Shown one piece after another: positions 21,987-32,090 of a stretch of 64,000 nucleotides of DNA (position 1 is the stretch's first letter; every line of letters begins with the position of its first letter). Origin of the DNA: Ligustrum vulgare. Its lineage: Eukaryota; Streptophyta; Magnoliopsida; Lamiales; Oleaceae. Made by a program: the position numbers and the translations under genes. A model generated the notes under the pieces. That model did not search any database, was not told the DNA's origin, and saw only the letters and a program-made list of their open reading frames with translations. Location: positions 22,939,446-23,003,445 of the forward strand of contig OY743172.1 of NCBI GenBank assembly GCA_963555705.1, written 5' to 3'.

Positions 21987-22798
21987 ATGTTGGGCTTCGT
22001 TGTTTTCTTGATTTCTTGGTTGTTTGGTATCAATTGTGGGGAGAAAGAGAAATGGGCAGCCACCAAGGATTTGGAGGAGGTGGTATTTTGGTGGAGTTGG
22101 GCTCGTATGTAGTGGCTTGTTTGCGTGGAATCACTGCAGTTTTGAAATTTTTGAATTCAGTGGTGGTGTTCGAAATCGATGATGAAGGATTCGAGCTTCT
22201 AGTTGGTGACGTTTGGCAGTGCAGTCGTTGCTGCCATTCTGGGTTAAGGGAGCTTGGTTCTTCTTCTTCTTTTTTTTCCAGAATTTGTGATGGAATGATT
22301 GAAATGGTAGTAGATCAGTTTTTGGATTGATGGTAGGGAGCAGGGATAAAAACTTACCCAAGTTGCAATGTGCGTGAAGGGAAGGAAGAAATGGGAGGAA
22401 GATTAAGATGATTTATACATATTTGAAAATGATTAATGTAACGTATTGATTGATTTCAAGCATTTTCAGTTTTATGAATTTGAATGGCTGGGAGTTATTA
22501 CTATGCAAATATTGAAATTAGAACGTAGCTATTGGATAAAAATATAAATTTAAAGATGATCAATAATTTGGACTCAAAATATATTAAATTTGAAATAAAT
22601 AAAATTTCGAGTTGAAAACGAAATAATGATTTTTGGACAAGTTTAAAATCGCAAATTGGACTTAAAGATTTAAACGAATAAGTTTCTTTCTTAAAATTTT
22701 AAATTAATTAACATAGTTAGACGAACACGTTTTCTTTAGTAAATGGGTGAAATCATAGCGACACATATTAATAAATTTAATTTTTTATTATAATAAAA
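21987..22798. other. Intergenic or intronic DNA, no gene seen
   Basis: Follows the duplicated splice-donor-like GTAAG. A 104-codon frame at 22016-22330 (Gly/Val-rich) has no recognisable features and may be an intron read through. The rest is AT-rich. Confidence 0.4.
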
Positions 22799-23351
22799 TT
22801 TCTCGGTCCCTAGTGCGAGTGACGATAAAGTATGTTGAAAAGACTCATATTTGTACATTGTGGACAGTACGTCGTCATTTAACGGTCGGGAAAACCCGTT
22901 AAGTGGGACCCGGGGTGTCGTTACAAATGGTATCAGAGTGGGCCGCCGGTCGAAAATCGGGAACTAAGTGCTACGCCATAGGGCGGGAGCCACCTCTAGA
23001 ATCTCAATGCCTGGCAACAGATCCTCAGATGCGTTAACCGTCACGAGGACGTCGCGAGTCTAACGAGAGGTGATTGTAACACTCTGACTAAGAAAGCTTA
23101 AAAATAAATGATAAGTATTACTCATACCAACAAGGTGCACCTTCTTTTTCGAAAGTCCATCATTAGAAACTCCACAGTTAAGCATTCTTGGCTTGGAGAA
23201 ATTATAGGATGGGTGACCTCCTAGGGAGTTTTTTGGGGAGCGTGCGAGTAAGGACAAAGCAAGCTGAAAAGACTCATGTTGGTACAGTGGGGACAGTACG
23301 TTGTTATCTAACGGTCGGGACAGCTCGTTAAGTAGGACCCGGGTCGTTACA
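22799..23351 (+). mobile_element. Cassandra-like TRIM, 5'-truncated
   Basis: A partial 5' LTR (22799-22925, ending GTCGTTACA) is followed by the primer site AATGGTATCAGAGTGGG, a short interior, the purine tract CGAGAGGTGAT and a complete 277-bp 3' LTR (23075-23351). The 3' LTR includes the 5S-like block with GGATGGGTGACCTCCTAG. It is the same family as 8713-9413 but in the opposite orientation. The left 150 bp or so of the 5' LTR, including its 5S-like block, is missing. Confidence 0.85.
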
Positions 23352-23547
23352 CGTATGTTGGATTGTATTTGAAAAATTCCTATGTGTAACTATCAGTATT
23401 GAAATTGTGTATTAATTATAAAAAATGAAAATCATTAATTTGTTGACATCAACTTTTTCTTACCAACTTTATTGATAGAATTTGGTTGAAACATGGATTT
23501 TAAATAGTATCAAATACTGGTGAAACAAAGCAATAATAATATGTTTT

Positions 23548-23735
23548 TGTTATAAATAATATAAAATATGTGAATGACCAATTACCATTATACCCGTGTA
23601 AACTTTACATTATTACGATTGTATCATTGTCCACCCCTATATATAGGGGCCTAAACTTACTCATTTTATACATATCTAATGAGAAGCATTACATCTCTAT
23701 CTCTTTCTTGTTCTAATTTTGATAGTTTTACAACA
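23548..23735 (+). repeat. 5' LTR of the Copia-type element
   Basis: 188 bp; primer site begins directly after it (23736-23750). Confidence 0.85.
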
Positions 23736-24111
23736 CATTATCAGCACGAGTCTCTAACCGATTGAGTAATATGATGGAAGTATGCTCTACAGTTGCATCT
23801 AAATAATGAGCATCTGTATCAGAAACCTGATTATTATCAATCAATGTTTTCCTTTCCCAAATCAAACACTTTTGATTTTAGAAAATAACCCACATATTGT
23901 AGATCTGAAAATATCAAGAAAGATGAAAACTTTGCATTATTCAAAAAGTTCCATACGAGAAAAGAAACGTGGTCGCGATGTTGTGCAAAAAGAAAAGTTG
24001 GAAAATTTGAAAAATTCGAAACTTTCAAAGCCGATCTACTCAAAACTATACATCCAATCGACGATCGGAGACCAGATCTGAAACCATGACAGAGAGACGA
24101 ATCTCCGGCAT

Positions 24112-24222
24112 CGGCGCGTGTCGACGAAGGCGGGGCGGCGCGTGAGGCGCGTGAAGCCCACGCCCAGACGTCGACACGGCGCGTGAAGCCCACGCGCAGA
24201 AGTCGACACGGCGCGTGAGGGT
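24112..24222. repeat. GC-rich 32-bp tandem repeat in the element leader
   Basis: Units at 24149-24180 and 24181-24212 (GCGTGAAGCCCACGC, then CAGA and GTCGACACGGC), with partial units on both sides. The block is a GC island in AT-rich DNA, about 380 bp downstream of the 5' LTR. Confidence 0.85.
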
Positions 24223-24780
24223 GATTCCGGTGACGGTGTCAAAAGGCAGTTTGTTCATCTCAACATTCCGGATTTTTTCAGTGCTCTTACATTTTTGTTT
24301 GGTGCATTTTTGGACATTTTCCGGTGGTCAAACGTGGTGGCTTCGTAAAAATTATTTTTGAAGCCATTCCGGCGAGATTTTGAACTTTGAACCAAAAGTA
24401 AGTTTGTTCTAAATCAAATTTCAAACCTATTAACGGTTTCGATTTACTCATATGATCAATATATTAAAATATGGACGATTTTGGCCTTGATGATACGTTA
24501 AAGTATATTAATCGTGATTTGACGAATTTGATTAATCATGATTACTGATATGATGATAAGTGCTAATAGAATATATATTTTCTCAATCATTTAACACTAC
24601 TATGTGATCAACATGATAAATTAAAAGATTTAACACAAGAGACAAGTAATATAATAGTTACCATGTCGTGATGTATTGAGTATAACTCATTATCGTAACG
24701 GATTGGACTATTATGAATACCTTGACTGGACTTGGAGATATGACTTGTTCATTTATGAAAGGTAATTATTTCATTATGTT

Positions 24781-24900
24781 GTTACCACCTATATGGTTGG
24801 TTTTATCAGTTTTAAATATACATATTGCGTTACCACCTATATGGTTGGTTCTACCTGTTTTAAGCATATTACGTTACCACCTATACGGTTGGTTCTAATG
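24781..24900. repeat. 44-48 bp tandem repeat, three units
   Basis: GTTACCACCTATATGGTTGG begins at 24781, 24829 and 24873. Confidence 0.85.
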
Positions 24901-24902
24901 GT

Positions 24903-25640
24903 TTCTGTTGACCGAAAAATCCGGTTGGACCTTGGACCAACACGTCTCAGCTCCTCCCTCTTGAACACGTGGATCTCCTGCGCACTGTGACAAACAATTA
25001 GTTTGCAAAGGAGGACGAGGTGGCTCCCGTTTGCACTCCGATGCCTAAGTCAGTGCCCATGTCAAGCAAATATAATTTGAGTGCGGGAAATATAAGTGCG
25101 TAAAAGAGAGAAAAGGGAGTGAGAGTAAACATTTAGTTAAGAGAGTAAAAAATGCTAACCCTTTCTTTGGAGGCAAGTGTGCTCTATTTATAGAAGGTGT
25201 AATTATCTTAGATTGTGACATGTATTATGCTTTACATATGGTAAGATCCTAACCCTTCATGAGGTAAACCATTTCTTTGGTTATAATCATTACTACATGT
25301 CATAGGGTTAAAGCAACTATCAAATCACTTTAAAGATGTTGTCACATCAAGCTGTCTTGTCACCTTTTCAGGGTACTCCCCTCGACTTAGGAGTACCTCG
25401 GCACAGCATCACCCCGGCATAGGTTACCTCGGCACAGCATCACCCCGGCTTAGGTTACCTCAGCATAGCATCACCTCGGCATATAACTCGGCATAAAGGT
25501 ACATCGGCACAGCATCACCCTTGACATAGGTTACCTCGGCACAGCATCACCCCGGCTTAGGTTACCTCAGCATAGCATCACCTCGGCATAGGGTCACCTC
25601 GGCATATAAGAATCCAGCAAATTTGGTATCCGTAATTTTG
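24903..25640. mobile_element. Unclassified dispersed-repeat insertion in the Copia leader
   Basis: The sequence between CCGAAAAATCCGGTTGG and TTGGTATCCGTAATTTTGG differs in composition from its surroundings. It contains phrases (CACGTGGATCTCCTGCGCAC, CTCCGATGCCTAAGTCAG) that I associate with a common non-coding plant repeat, and ends with a 30-bp tandem repeat array. No terminal repeats or target duplication could be fixed. Confidence 0.35.
25394..25610. repeat. 30-31 bp tandem repeat array, about seven units
   Basis: Units of the form TACCTCGGCACAGCATCACC plus CCGGCATAGGT, with higher-order alternation of CGGCACAG and CAGCATAG variants. Confidence 0.9.
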
Positions 25641-25796
25641 GCCTGTAGGTCATGATTAGGTGACTGGATGTTTTGTGGCTCCCCTGGTGGGCCCATATAG
25701 ATGACGTGTCATGTCCAATTAGTCATGGTCGTAACAGTTTCAAATATTTCTACTCATATAAATTTGATATATTGTTGTTATTTGATATTTCAACAG

Positions 25797-26160
25797 AATG
25801 GTACCAGAAGTTACCATTACCAAATGATTTTTGGATTTTAATGAAAATATTTTATCAAATGGTACCAGAAGTTATCGATAGTTGTATTGAAAGAACAGAT
25901 GAAAATAAGTTATTCAACAAGAAAAATGTTGATGTATGATAAGATAATATCACATGATAGCACGGATATGGCTAATGTGAAAATAATCTCATCAGTATTA
26001 TGAGATAAATATTATATGATTGAGATAAACAGATTTGATCAAAGTTCTTACACAAGCACTTATGTACTCCAGAAGAAGTACATATTTACTCCAAAAAGAA
26101 GTAAATATTATCATCTAAACATACTGAAATGATATTATTATTACTGCTCCTGAAGAAGCA
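25797..26160 (+). repeat. Short-hairpin array, constant CCAGAAG-like loops (sense)
   Basis: Hairpins: AATGGTA/TACCATT with loop CCAGAAGT (25797-25818); TATGTACT/AGTACATA with loop CCAGAAGA (26061-26084); ATATTTACT/AGTAAATAT with loop CCAAAAAGA (26082-26108); TGCT/AGCA with loop CCTGAAGA (26145-26160). Stems differ in sequence but stay complementary; loops are nearly constant. More of the same lie at 27907-28075, 28333-28365 and 40426-40500. Confidence 0.7.
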
Positions 26161-26327
26161 TAAACGAGTCATACTGAAAAGAGATACATGCAAAACACAA
26201 AAGGGGAGAAACATTTATGATCCTCAAAAGTAGAGGTATGTATCAAGAGTAATAATACTCCGTACGCTACCACCCCTAATCTTTTTTGTGTGTATCAAGA
26301 GTAAGAATACTCCGTGCTCTACCACCC

Positions 26328-26849
26328 CTAATTCTTTTCCAGCAGTTCATCGATAGTGGGAGCAGAAATAAGGATCCTTCTAGAAAATGGAGAGATGAAG
26401 CCCTGTTCCATAGCATAATCAAGAAATGTTAGTAAATCATTGAAAAAGTTGTTAACATTTAAAATCACAATAGGCTTAGTAATATTAAAGATTTCCTCTA
26501 AAGTACCAAAACCTCCAGACATAACAATGATGGCATCAGAACCATATAACATGCAAGTTATGCGTTCATGAATAGATAACGTCTGTACTTCATGCCATCA
26601 TGTTTTTCCTGCGATATCAATTAAAGGAATAGGTATAACACCTATCACTCTTGCTTTCTCTGTTTGAGCGAATTGTGAAACACAACCCATCAATCCACTG
26701 CTGCCCCCTCCATATACTAGATTGATACATTTATCTCCCAACTTCTTCCCTAGAAGTATTGATGCTTCTAGATACTCAAAGCCTCTTTCGATTTTTGATC
26801 CACAAAATATACAGATAGTTTTGATCTATCGAAGTTTTGATCCTTCCAT
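26328..26849 (-). pseudogene. LOG-type cytokinin riboside 5'-monophosphate phosphoribohydrolase, captured copy 1
   Basis: The minus-strand frame begins MEGSKLR and shows ICIFCGSK near the N-terminus, the nucleotide-binding stretch YGGGSSGLMG, VIGVIPIPL, and the LOG signature GGFGTLEEI followed by VNNFFNDLLTFLDYAMEQGFISP. LOG enzymes release active cytokinin bases from their nucleotides in the cytosol. Lesions: in-frame stop near the start (after SKLR), a TGA after AGKT, loss of about nine residues after EEIFNIT, Pro to Ser before GGFGT, and loss of the last 40 or so residues (stop at 26328-26330). Host LOG genes have several introns; this copy is continuous over the span, so it may derive from a spliced transcript. 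It is antisense to its host element. Confidence 0.85.
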
Positions 26850-26928
26850 GTTTTAAGCGTATAAGGAAGGAAAACTTACAAGAAATTGTTATTTTGGGAT
26901 GCATTAAACTGCAAAATTATCTGGCTTT

Positions 26929-27078
26929 TTAAACTTGAAAATATTCACTATTTACTGTTCTTCTTTTGAAAAAGTTACTATTTACTTTTGACTTAATGAC
27001 ACCACTTTTGATCTTATCTCTGACAGCATATATTTTGCTCCATAATGGATACTCTTTCGGTGATCTCTCAGTAACAAT
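26929..27078 (-). other. Possible last exon of the Cys-rich gene 1
   Basis: On the minus strand an acceptor-like TTAACAG precedes an open stretch (IVTERSPKEYPLWSKIYAVR) that ends at TAA. Upstream, AAG/GTAAATC at 27139-27137 could be the donor, giving a 60-bp AT-rich intron. Copy 2 keeps a similar arrangement (stretch ERSPNDFPLWS). Splicing is inferred, not shown. Confidence 0.3.
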
Positions 27079-27250
27079 CTGTTAATACATGAAAAAAATA
27101 AAATGCTTTGTTAAAATATATACACTATACTGATTTACCTTGTATCAATGTTAGGAGCCAAAACATCATTGTTTATAACACCCGACAAACAGGATTTTTT
27201 GATATTATATTTTTGAGACCGTAACGGTCTTTATCGTTGTTGAATTGAGT

Positions 27251-27808
27251 TCATAAAGATAGTAGCTCACGCTGCACATACCCACATGGGCGCGTCTCAA
27301 GAGTCAATCGGATATCATCCAAAGACTCCTCACTCAGTCCACCTTTAATGAAATCTATTTTATCATCCCGATTTATGGATGAATATCCTATTGATTTACA
27401 ACGGGTATCACATGTCCATCGAGCACATTTGTAACAATCTTTCAATCTTTTTGCTCTTCGCTTCTTTGCAAAAGTACTCTTACCTAAGCCAGACACGTGC
27501 TTAGAAAATGAATCTGGTAATTCACCAACTAATCGAACTTTTGCTTCAATCAACCAACGAACATCTTCTGGGATACCTTGATCCATCAGCAGCCTCAATC
27601 TTTCGAGTCGAACTCGGTAAATCTTTTTCAAAACATTTAATGGAAGATTTGAGTAGTATTTTCGAATATTTGATAGTATAACATCCATTTTGATGGATTT
27701 GATCTTATTCCCAAATGATCTATTTAAATGAATTATTGAACGCGTAATAGAGCGGTGGCTCCGCGTGTCATTGATTCCTCCAAGAAAAGGGAAAAGATTT
27801 GTAATCAA
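27251..27808 (-). CDS. Cys-rich basic protein resembling carlavirus nucleic-acid-binding proteins
   Basis: A 185-codon frame; the more natural start may be the internal Met at 27688 (MDVILSNIRKYY). The core combines a basic run (KSTFAKKRRAKRLK) with a cysteine cluster C-x2-C-x3-C-x3-C (CYKCARWTCDTRC) and a following FIKGGLSE segment. This order (basic run, CxxC, CD-rich Cys pair, F-I-x-x-G) recalls the small Cys-rich RNA-silencing/nucleic-acid-binding proteins of carlaviruses, though the spacing between Cys pairs is about nine residues shorter. It lies 400 bp upstream of the LOG copy on the same strand and is duplicated with it. It may be an endogenised viral gene or an unrelated plant gene with a similar zinc module. 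Open over its full length here, broken in copy 2. Confidence 0.45.
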   Translation of the reverse strand: MITNLFPFLGGINDTRSHRSITRSIIHLNRSFGNKIKSIKMDVILSNIRKYYSNLPLNVLKKIYRVRLERLRLLMDQGIPEDVRWLIEAKVRLVGELPDSFSKHVSGLGKSTFAKKRRAKRLKDCYKCARWTCDTRCKSIGYSSINRDDKIDFIKGGLSEESLDDIRLTLETRPCGYVQRELLSL

Positions 27809-27906
27809 AAGATGGGGTCAAGGATCATTTTCTTGTGATTTCATTCCAATCACCTTTTTAGATATACTAAATCAAGATATACTGATTTATAAATTCGAAC
27901 AAGTAA

Positions 27907-28075
27907 ATATTGTATTGAACCAGAAGTTCATACGTACAAGTGAAATATGTATATAGAAGTTCATAAGTGAAATATACATTGTATTGAACCAGAAGTTCAT
28001 CGATATTGTATTGAATCAAATATTCATACATAGAAATGAAATAAAACCGTATTGAACCAGAAGTTCTATAATAAA
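27907..28075 (+). repeat. GAACCAGAAGTTC hairpin repeats
   Basis: TATTGAACCAGAAGTTCAT recurs three to four times with variants. The stem is TGAAC/GTTCA and the loop CAGAA. Same hairpin class as 25797-26160. Confidence 0.7.
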
Positions 28076-28482
28076 CGGTTATATTATTAAAAGTTTCAAA
28101 TTATTTTATATGAGAATAACTTATTCAGAAATTGTTTATCATACAACAATATTCTATGTCAAACAGGGATTAGCTCAAGAAGCTTTATGATTTATAAAAA
28201 GTGCGATATGTATACACTCCACTAAGCACACTTAGATATATGATTGAGATTATATCCCTAAAAGGATGACATGTGTTGCGGCATTTTAGCCGATTGATAT
28301 AATATAAGATTTGTGAACGTTATGGGGAAAACACGCCTGAAGCGTAATTATGCCTGAAGCATAATGACAATCGATTCCAAAAACAAATATCTCTTGAATA
28401 ATTGAGATGATCCCTTTTGAGGCTAAATACTCATGGTGAGTAAAAAGGATATAGTTAAATGATAAGAGATTTATGTACTTGA

Positions 28483-28802
28483 ATTTTCTATTGTGGCTCG
28501 TTCTATGGAGAGGCAAAGGTCCATATCTCGTCCCTCCTAAGTTGTATTTATAGGTTAGGGTGAAAACCTAGGTCAAAAAGCCCAAACCTATTAAAAATCG
28601 CGAGAAAAATCTGATCAGCGGCCCAGTCGGATAAGCACACGATCGCGTGGGTAAAACCCTAGCGATCGCGTGGAATACATTAAAACTCTCGGGTTAAGAT
28701 TTCGAGGCATTGCGCGATCGCGCAGTAGACATATAGCGATCGCGTGATGTGAGATTTCTATCTTTTCATTCACTTAGAACAGAGGATGACATAAATGCCT
28801 GA
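28483..28802. other. Junction region with clustered CGATCGCG words
   Basis: Unique to the left copy. It contains four CGATCGCG octamers (28640, 28663, 28715, 28737) within 105 bp and a TATTTATAGGTTAGGG phrase. It probably belongs to the truncated Gypsy element or to another inserted fragment. No gene. Confidence 0.5.
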
Positions 28803-30320
28803 TTGGCTGTCATCACTCGAAAACTTGAAAATTTGGAAACTCAAAAAGTGAATGAAGTCAATTCCTCTTCCACTATTTTAGAAAAATGTTCAATTTGTGA
28901 TGATATACAACATTTAACCTCTGATTGTCCTGCACTACCCCAACTAAAAGAGATGTATTTTGATCAATATGTTGCTGTTAATATGATTTCCAAACCTTAT
29001 TCTAATCCATATTCGAGTACTTATAATCCAGGTTGGAGAAATCATCCAAATTTCAGTTGGAGGAATGATCAAGGAGGAAACAATAATGTTGGCAACAATG
29101 CTGGACCTTCACAACCAACACCTTATATGCCACCGCAGAAGAGAAGTCTGGAAGACCAAATCCAACAATTCATGCAAAGCCAAGCTGCCATCAACAATCA
29201 AAACTCTCAGGCCATCAATGACATCCGATCTCAGCTTACAAAGCTAACTACTCAGGCAAGTGCATCAGAAAAAGGTAAGTTTCCAGCTCAACCAATGTCT
29301 AATCCTCAAACTCAATACAATGGGGTCGATGAGCCCAATCTGAGACATGTGAAAGCAGTAACTACCTTGAGAAGTGGTAAGCAAATCCAAGTTCCTGAAC
29401 CTAAAGAGGACTTGGTGGGTAAGCAAGCTAAACCTTCTGTCGATGATACTGTATTAAAATCTCTATCTGATATTCAGGAACCACCTAGGCCAATAGTAGG
29501 TGCACCCCCTGCCCCTTTTCCTCAAAGATTACAACCTGGTAATAAGACCAAAAATCAAACAGAAATTCATGAGATTTTTAAGCAAGTTAGGGTAAATATT
29601 CCTCTATTAGATGCAATTCAACAAGTCCTTGCCTTTGCTAAATTTCTTAAGGATTTGTGTACAGTGAAAAGGAAGCTAGCTGTTAAAAACAAAGCATTTT
29701 TAACTGAACAAGTGAGTTCCATCATACAATGTCAAACTCCTCAAAAATTTAAAGATCTTGGTTCTCCAACCATTGCTTGTATGATAGGAACCACTCGTAT
29801 TGGTCATGCCTTGCTAGATTTAGGTTCAAGTGTGAATCTTTTGCCCTTTAGTGTATACACACAACTTGGTCTAGGTGAACTTAAGCCCACCCCCATGATT
29901 TTACAATTAGCAGATAGATCTGTTAAGATGCCTAGAGGGATAATTGAGGATGTTTTAGTTCAAGTCGATAAATTCTATTACCCAGTTGATTTTGTTGTTA
30001 TTGATGTTCAAAGTACACCTAAAACTTCTCCTCAAATCCCTGTTATTCTTGGTAGACCATTTCTTGCAACTTCAAATGCTTTAATAAATTGTAGGAGTGG
30101 TATTTTAAAGTTGACTTTTGGAAATATGTCTTTGGAGCTTAACATTTTCAATGCTTGTAGGAAACCAAAAGATTTTGATGAAGTGCAGGAAGTTAATATG
30201 CTGGAAGAGTTGCTAATTGAGCTAGAAGATCCTGATGAGCAACTTGAGCAGAATCTCGAATTGGACAGCATTCAAGACTCTTCAAAAAGTATAACAACAG
30301 CAGTTGTAAGATCTTGGTAG
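28803..30320 (+). pseudogene. Gypsy gag (C-terminal part) and protease
   Basis: The open stretch has no ATG at its left edge. It shows a gag zinc-knuckle-like CSICDDIQHLTSDCP (about residues 30-44), an Asn/Tyr/Pro-rich linker, and a retroviral-type aspartic protease around residues 330-440: ALLDLGSSVNLLP (D-L-G-S in place of the usual D-T/S-G) and the flap/ILGRPFL region. It ends at TAG (30318-30320), and the same frame continues 19 codons later into pol, so the stop is either a single nonsense mutation or a readthrough site. The N-terminal capsid portion is missing. Confidence 0.85.
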
Positions 30321-30377
30321 CCAAACATTGAGCCTCTAAATGTTAGCCAGACACTCATACAAACATCAGCAGAGAAG

Positions 30378-32090
30378 ATGCCAACTCTGGAGCTTAAACC
30401 TCTTCCATCAGAACTAAAGTATGCATTCTTGGGACCTAATGAATCATACCCTGTGGTAATCTCTTCTACTCTTACTTGTGATCAGGAAAATATGTTGTTG
30501 AAAGTGTTGAATGATCATAGATCTGCAATAGGTTGGACTATAGCGGATATTAAGGGAATTAGTCCTTTAGTGTGCACTCATAGAATTTTCCTAGAAGAAA
30601 ATGCGAATCCTTCAAGGGAATCTCAAAGAAGGCTAAACCCTAACATGAAAGAGGTTTTTAAAAATGAAGTTTTAAAATTACTTGATGCAGGCATTATTTA
30701 TCCTATTGCAGACAGCAAATGGGTAAGTCCTACTCAAGTAGTACCTAAGAAAACTGGGGTTACTATTGTTGAAAATGAACAGGGAGAAATGATAACTAAA
30801 AGAGTATCCACTAGTTGGAGAATGTGCATAGATTATAGGAAATTGAATTCCATGACCAGAAAAGACCACTTTCCTTTACCATTTTTAGATCAAGTGCTAG
30901 AAAGAGTTGCTGGACATTCATTCTATTGTTTCTTGGATGGTTTTTCAGGCTATCATCAAATTGAAATAGCATTAGAAGACCAAGAAAAAACTACTTTTAC
31001 TTGCCCTTTTGGGACGTTTGCTTTTAAAAGAATGCCTTTTGGTCTTTGTAATGCCCCAGCAACCTTTCAAAGATGCATGCTTAGCATATTCAGTGACATG
31101 ATAGAAAACTTTTTGGAAGTTTTTATGGATGATTTCTCTGTGTATGGTAATTCATTTGATGATTGCCTAACAAATTTGAAAGCTGTTTTATGCAGGTGTG
31201 AAGATAAGCAACTTCTCCTTAATTGGACTAATGAATGCATTGCAGCTTTTGAACATTTAAAAAAGTCACTCACCACTGCACCCATAGTTATATCACCTGA
31301 TTGGTCTCTACCTTTTGAATTAATGTGTGATGCAAGTGATATAGCTGTAGGGGCAGTGCTTGGCCAGAGGAAAGGTAAAGAACCTTATGTAATCTATTAT
31401 GCTAGCAGAACTTTGAATCAAGCTCAATTGAATTACACAACTACTGAAAAAGAGCTGCTAGCTATAGTTTTTGCATTGGAAAAATTTCGAACTTATCTTA
31501 TTGGGACCCCTGTTACCATCTTTACTGATCATTCTGCTCTTAAGTATTTGTTCACAAAGAAAGATGATAAACCTAGACTCATTCGATGGATTTTGTTATT
31601 GCAGGAATTTGACATCACAACTAAGGATAAAAAAGGGGTGGAAAATGTTGTCGCTGATCATTTATCCAGATTAAATTCTGATAATTCAAAAGTTTCTCAC
31701 CCTTTAAATGATTCATTTCCCGATGAACAGTTATTTAACTTGAACATTGTTCCATGGTTCGCTGACTTGGTTAATTATCTTGTTACAGGTCATATGCCCT
31801 CAAATTGGAGTGTCCAAGACAAAATGAGGATGAAAGCTATTGCAAGGAACTTCTTCTATGATGATCCATACTTATTCAAATATTGTGCTGATCAGATCAT
31901 TCGAAGATGTGTTCCTGATGACGAGGTACAACAAGTTCTTAATTTCTGTCATTCTCATGCTTGCGGAGGCCATTTCTCTTCGCAGAAAACAGCTGCTAAG
32001 GTACTTCAATGTGGCTTTTATTGGCCTAGTTTATTTAAGGATGCCCATACATTTTGTAAAAATTGTGTAGTCTCAGCCATAGGAATATGA
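30378..32090 (+). pseudogene. Gypsy reverse transcriptase, RNase H and integrase N-terminus
   Basis: Shows WRMCIDYRKLNSMT, the palm aspartate in CFLDGFSGYHQI, and the polymerase motif VFMDDFSVYG (about residues 250-260). RNase H follows (ELMCDASDIAVGAVLGQ, TEKELLAIVFA, FTDHSALKYL). The integrase zinc region (HSHACGGHF and CKNC) ends the frame. Between RCEDKQLLLNW and TNECIAAFEHLK about 75 residues of the RT thumb/connection are missing in frame compared with relatives, so polymerase activity is unlikely. A frameshift near 32063-32090 separates the integrase core. Confidence 0.88.

Larger units (their letters stand above)
25969..28482. repeat. Direct repeat copy 1 within the Copia-type element
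   Basis: 2514 bp aligned with 37050-39777 (2728 bp), beginning TGGCTAATGTGAAAAT and ending GAGATTTATGTACTTGA. It holds LOG pseudogene 1 and the Cys-rich gene 1, both antisense to the element. Confidence 0.9.

Noticed and set aside
22016..22330. 104-codon plus-strand frame
   Set aside because: No domain, no conserved start context, flanked by likely intron sequence.
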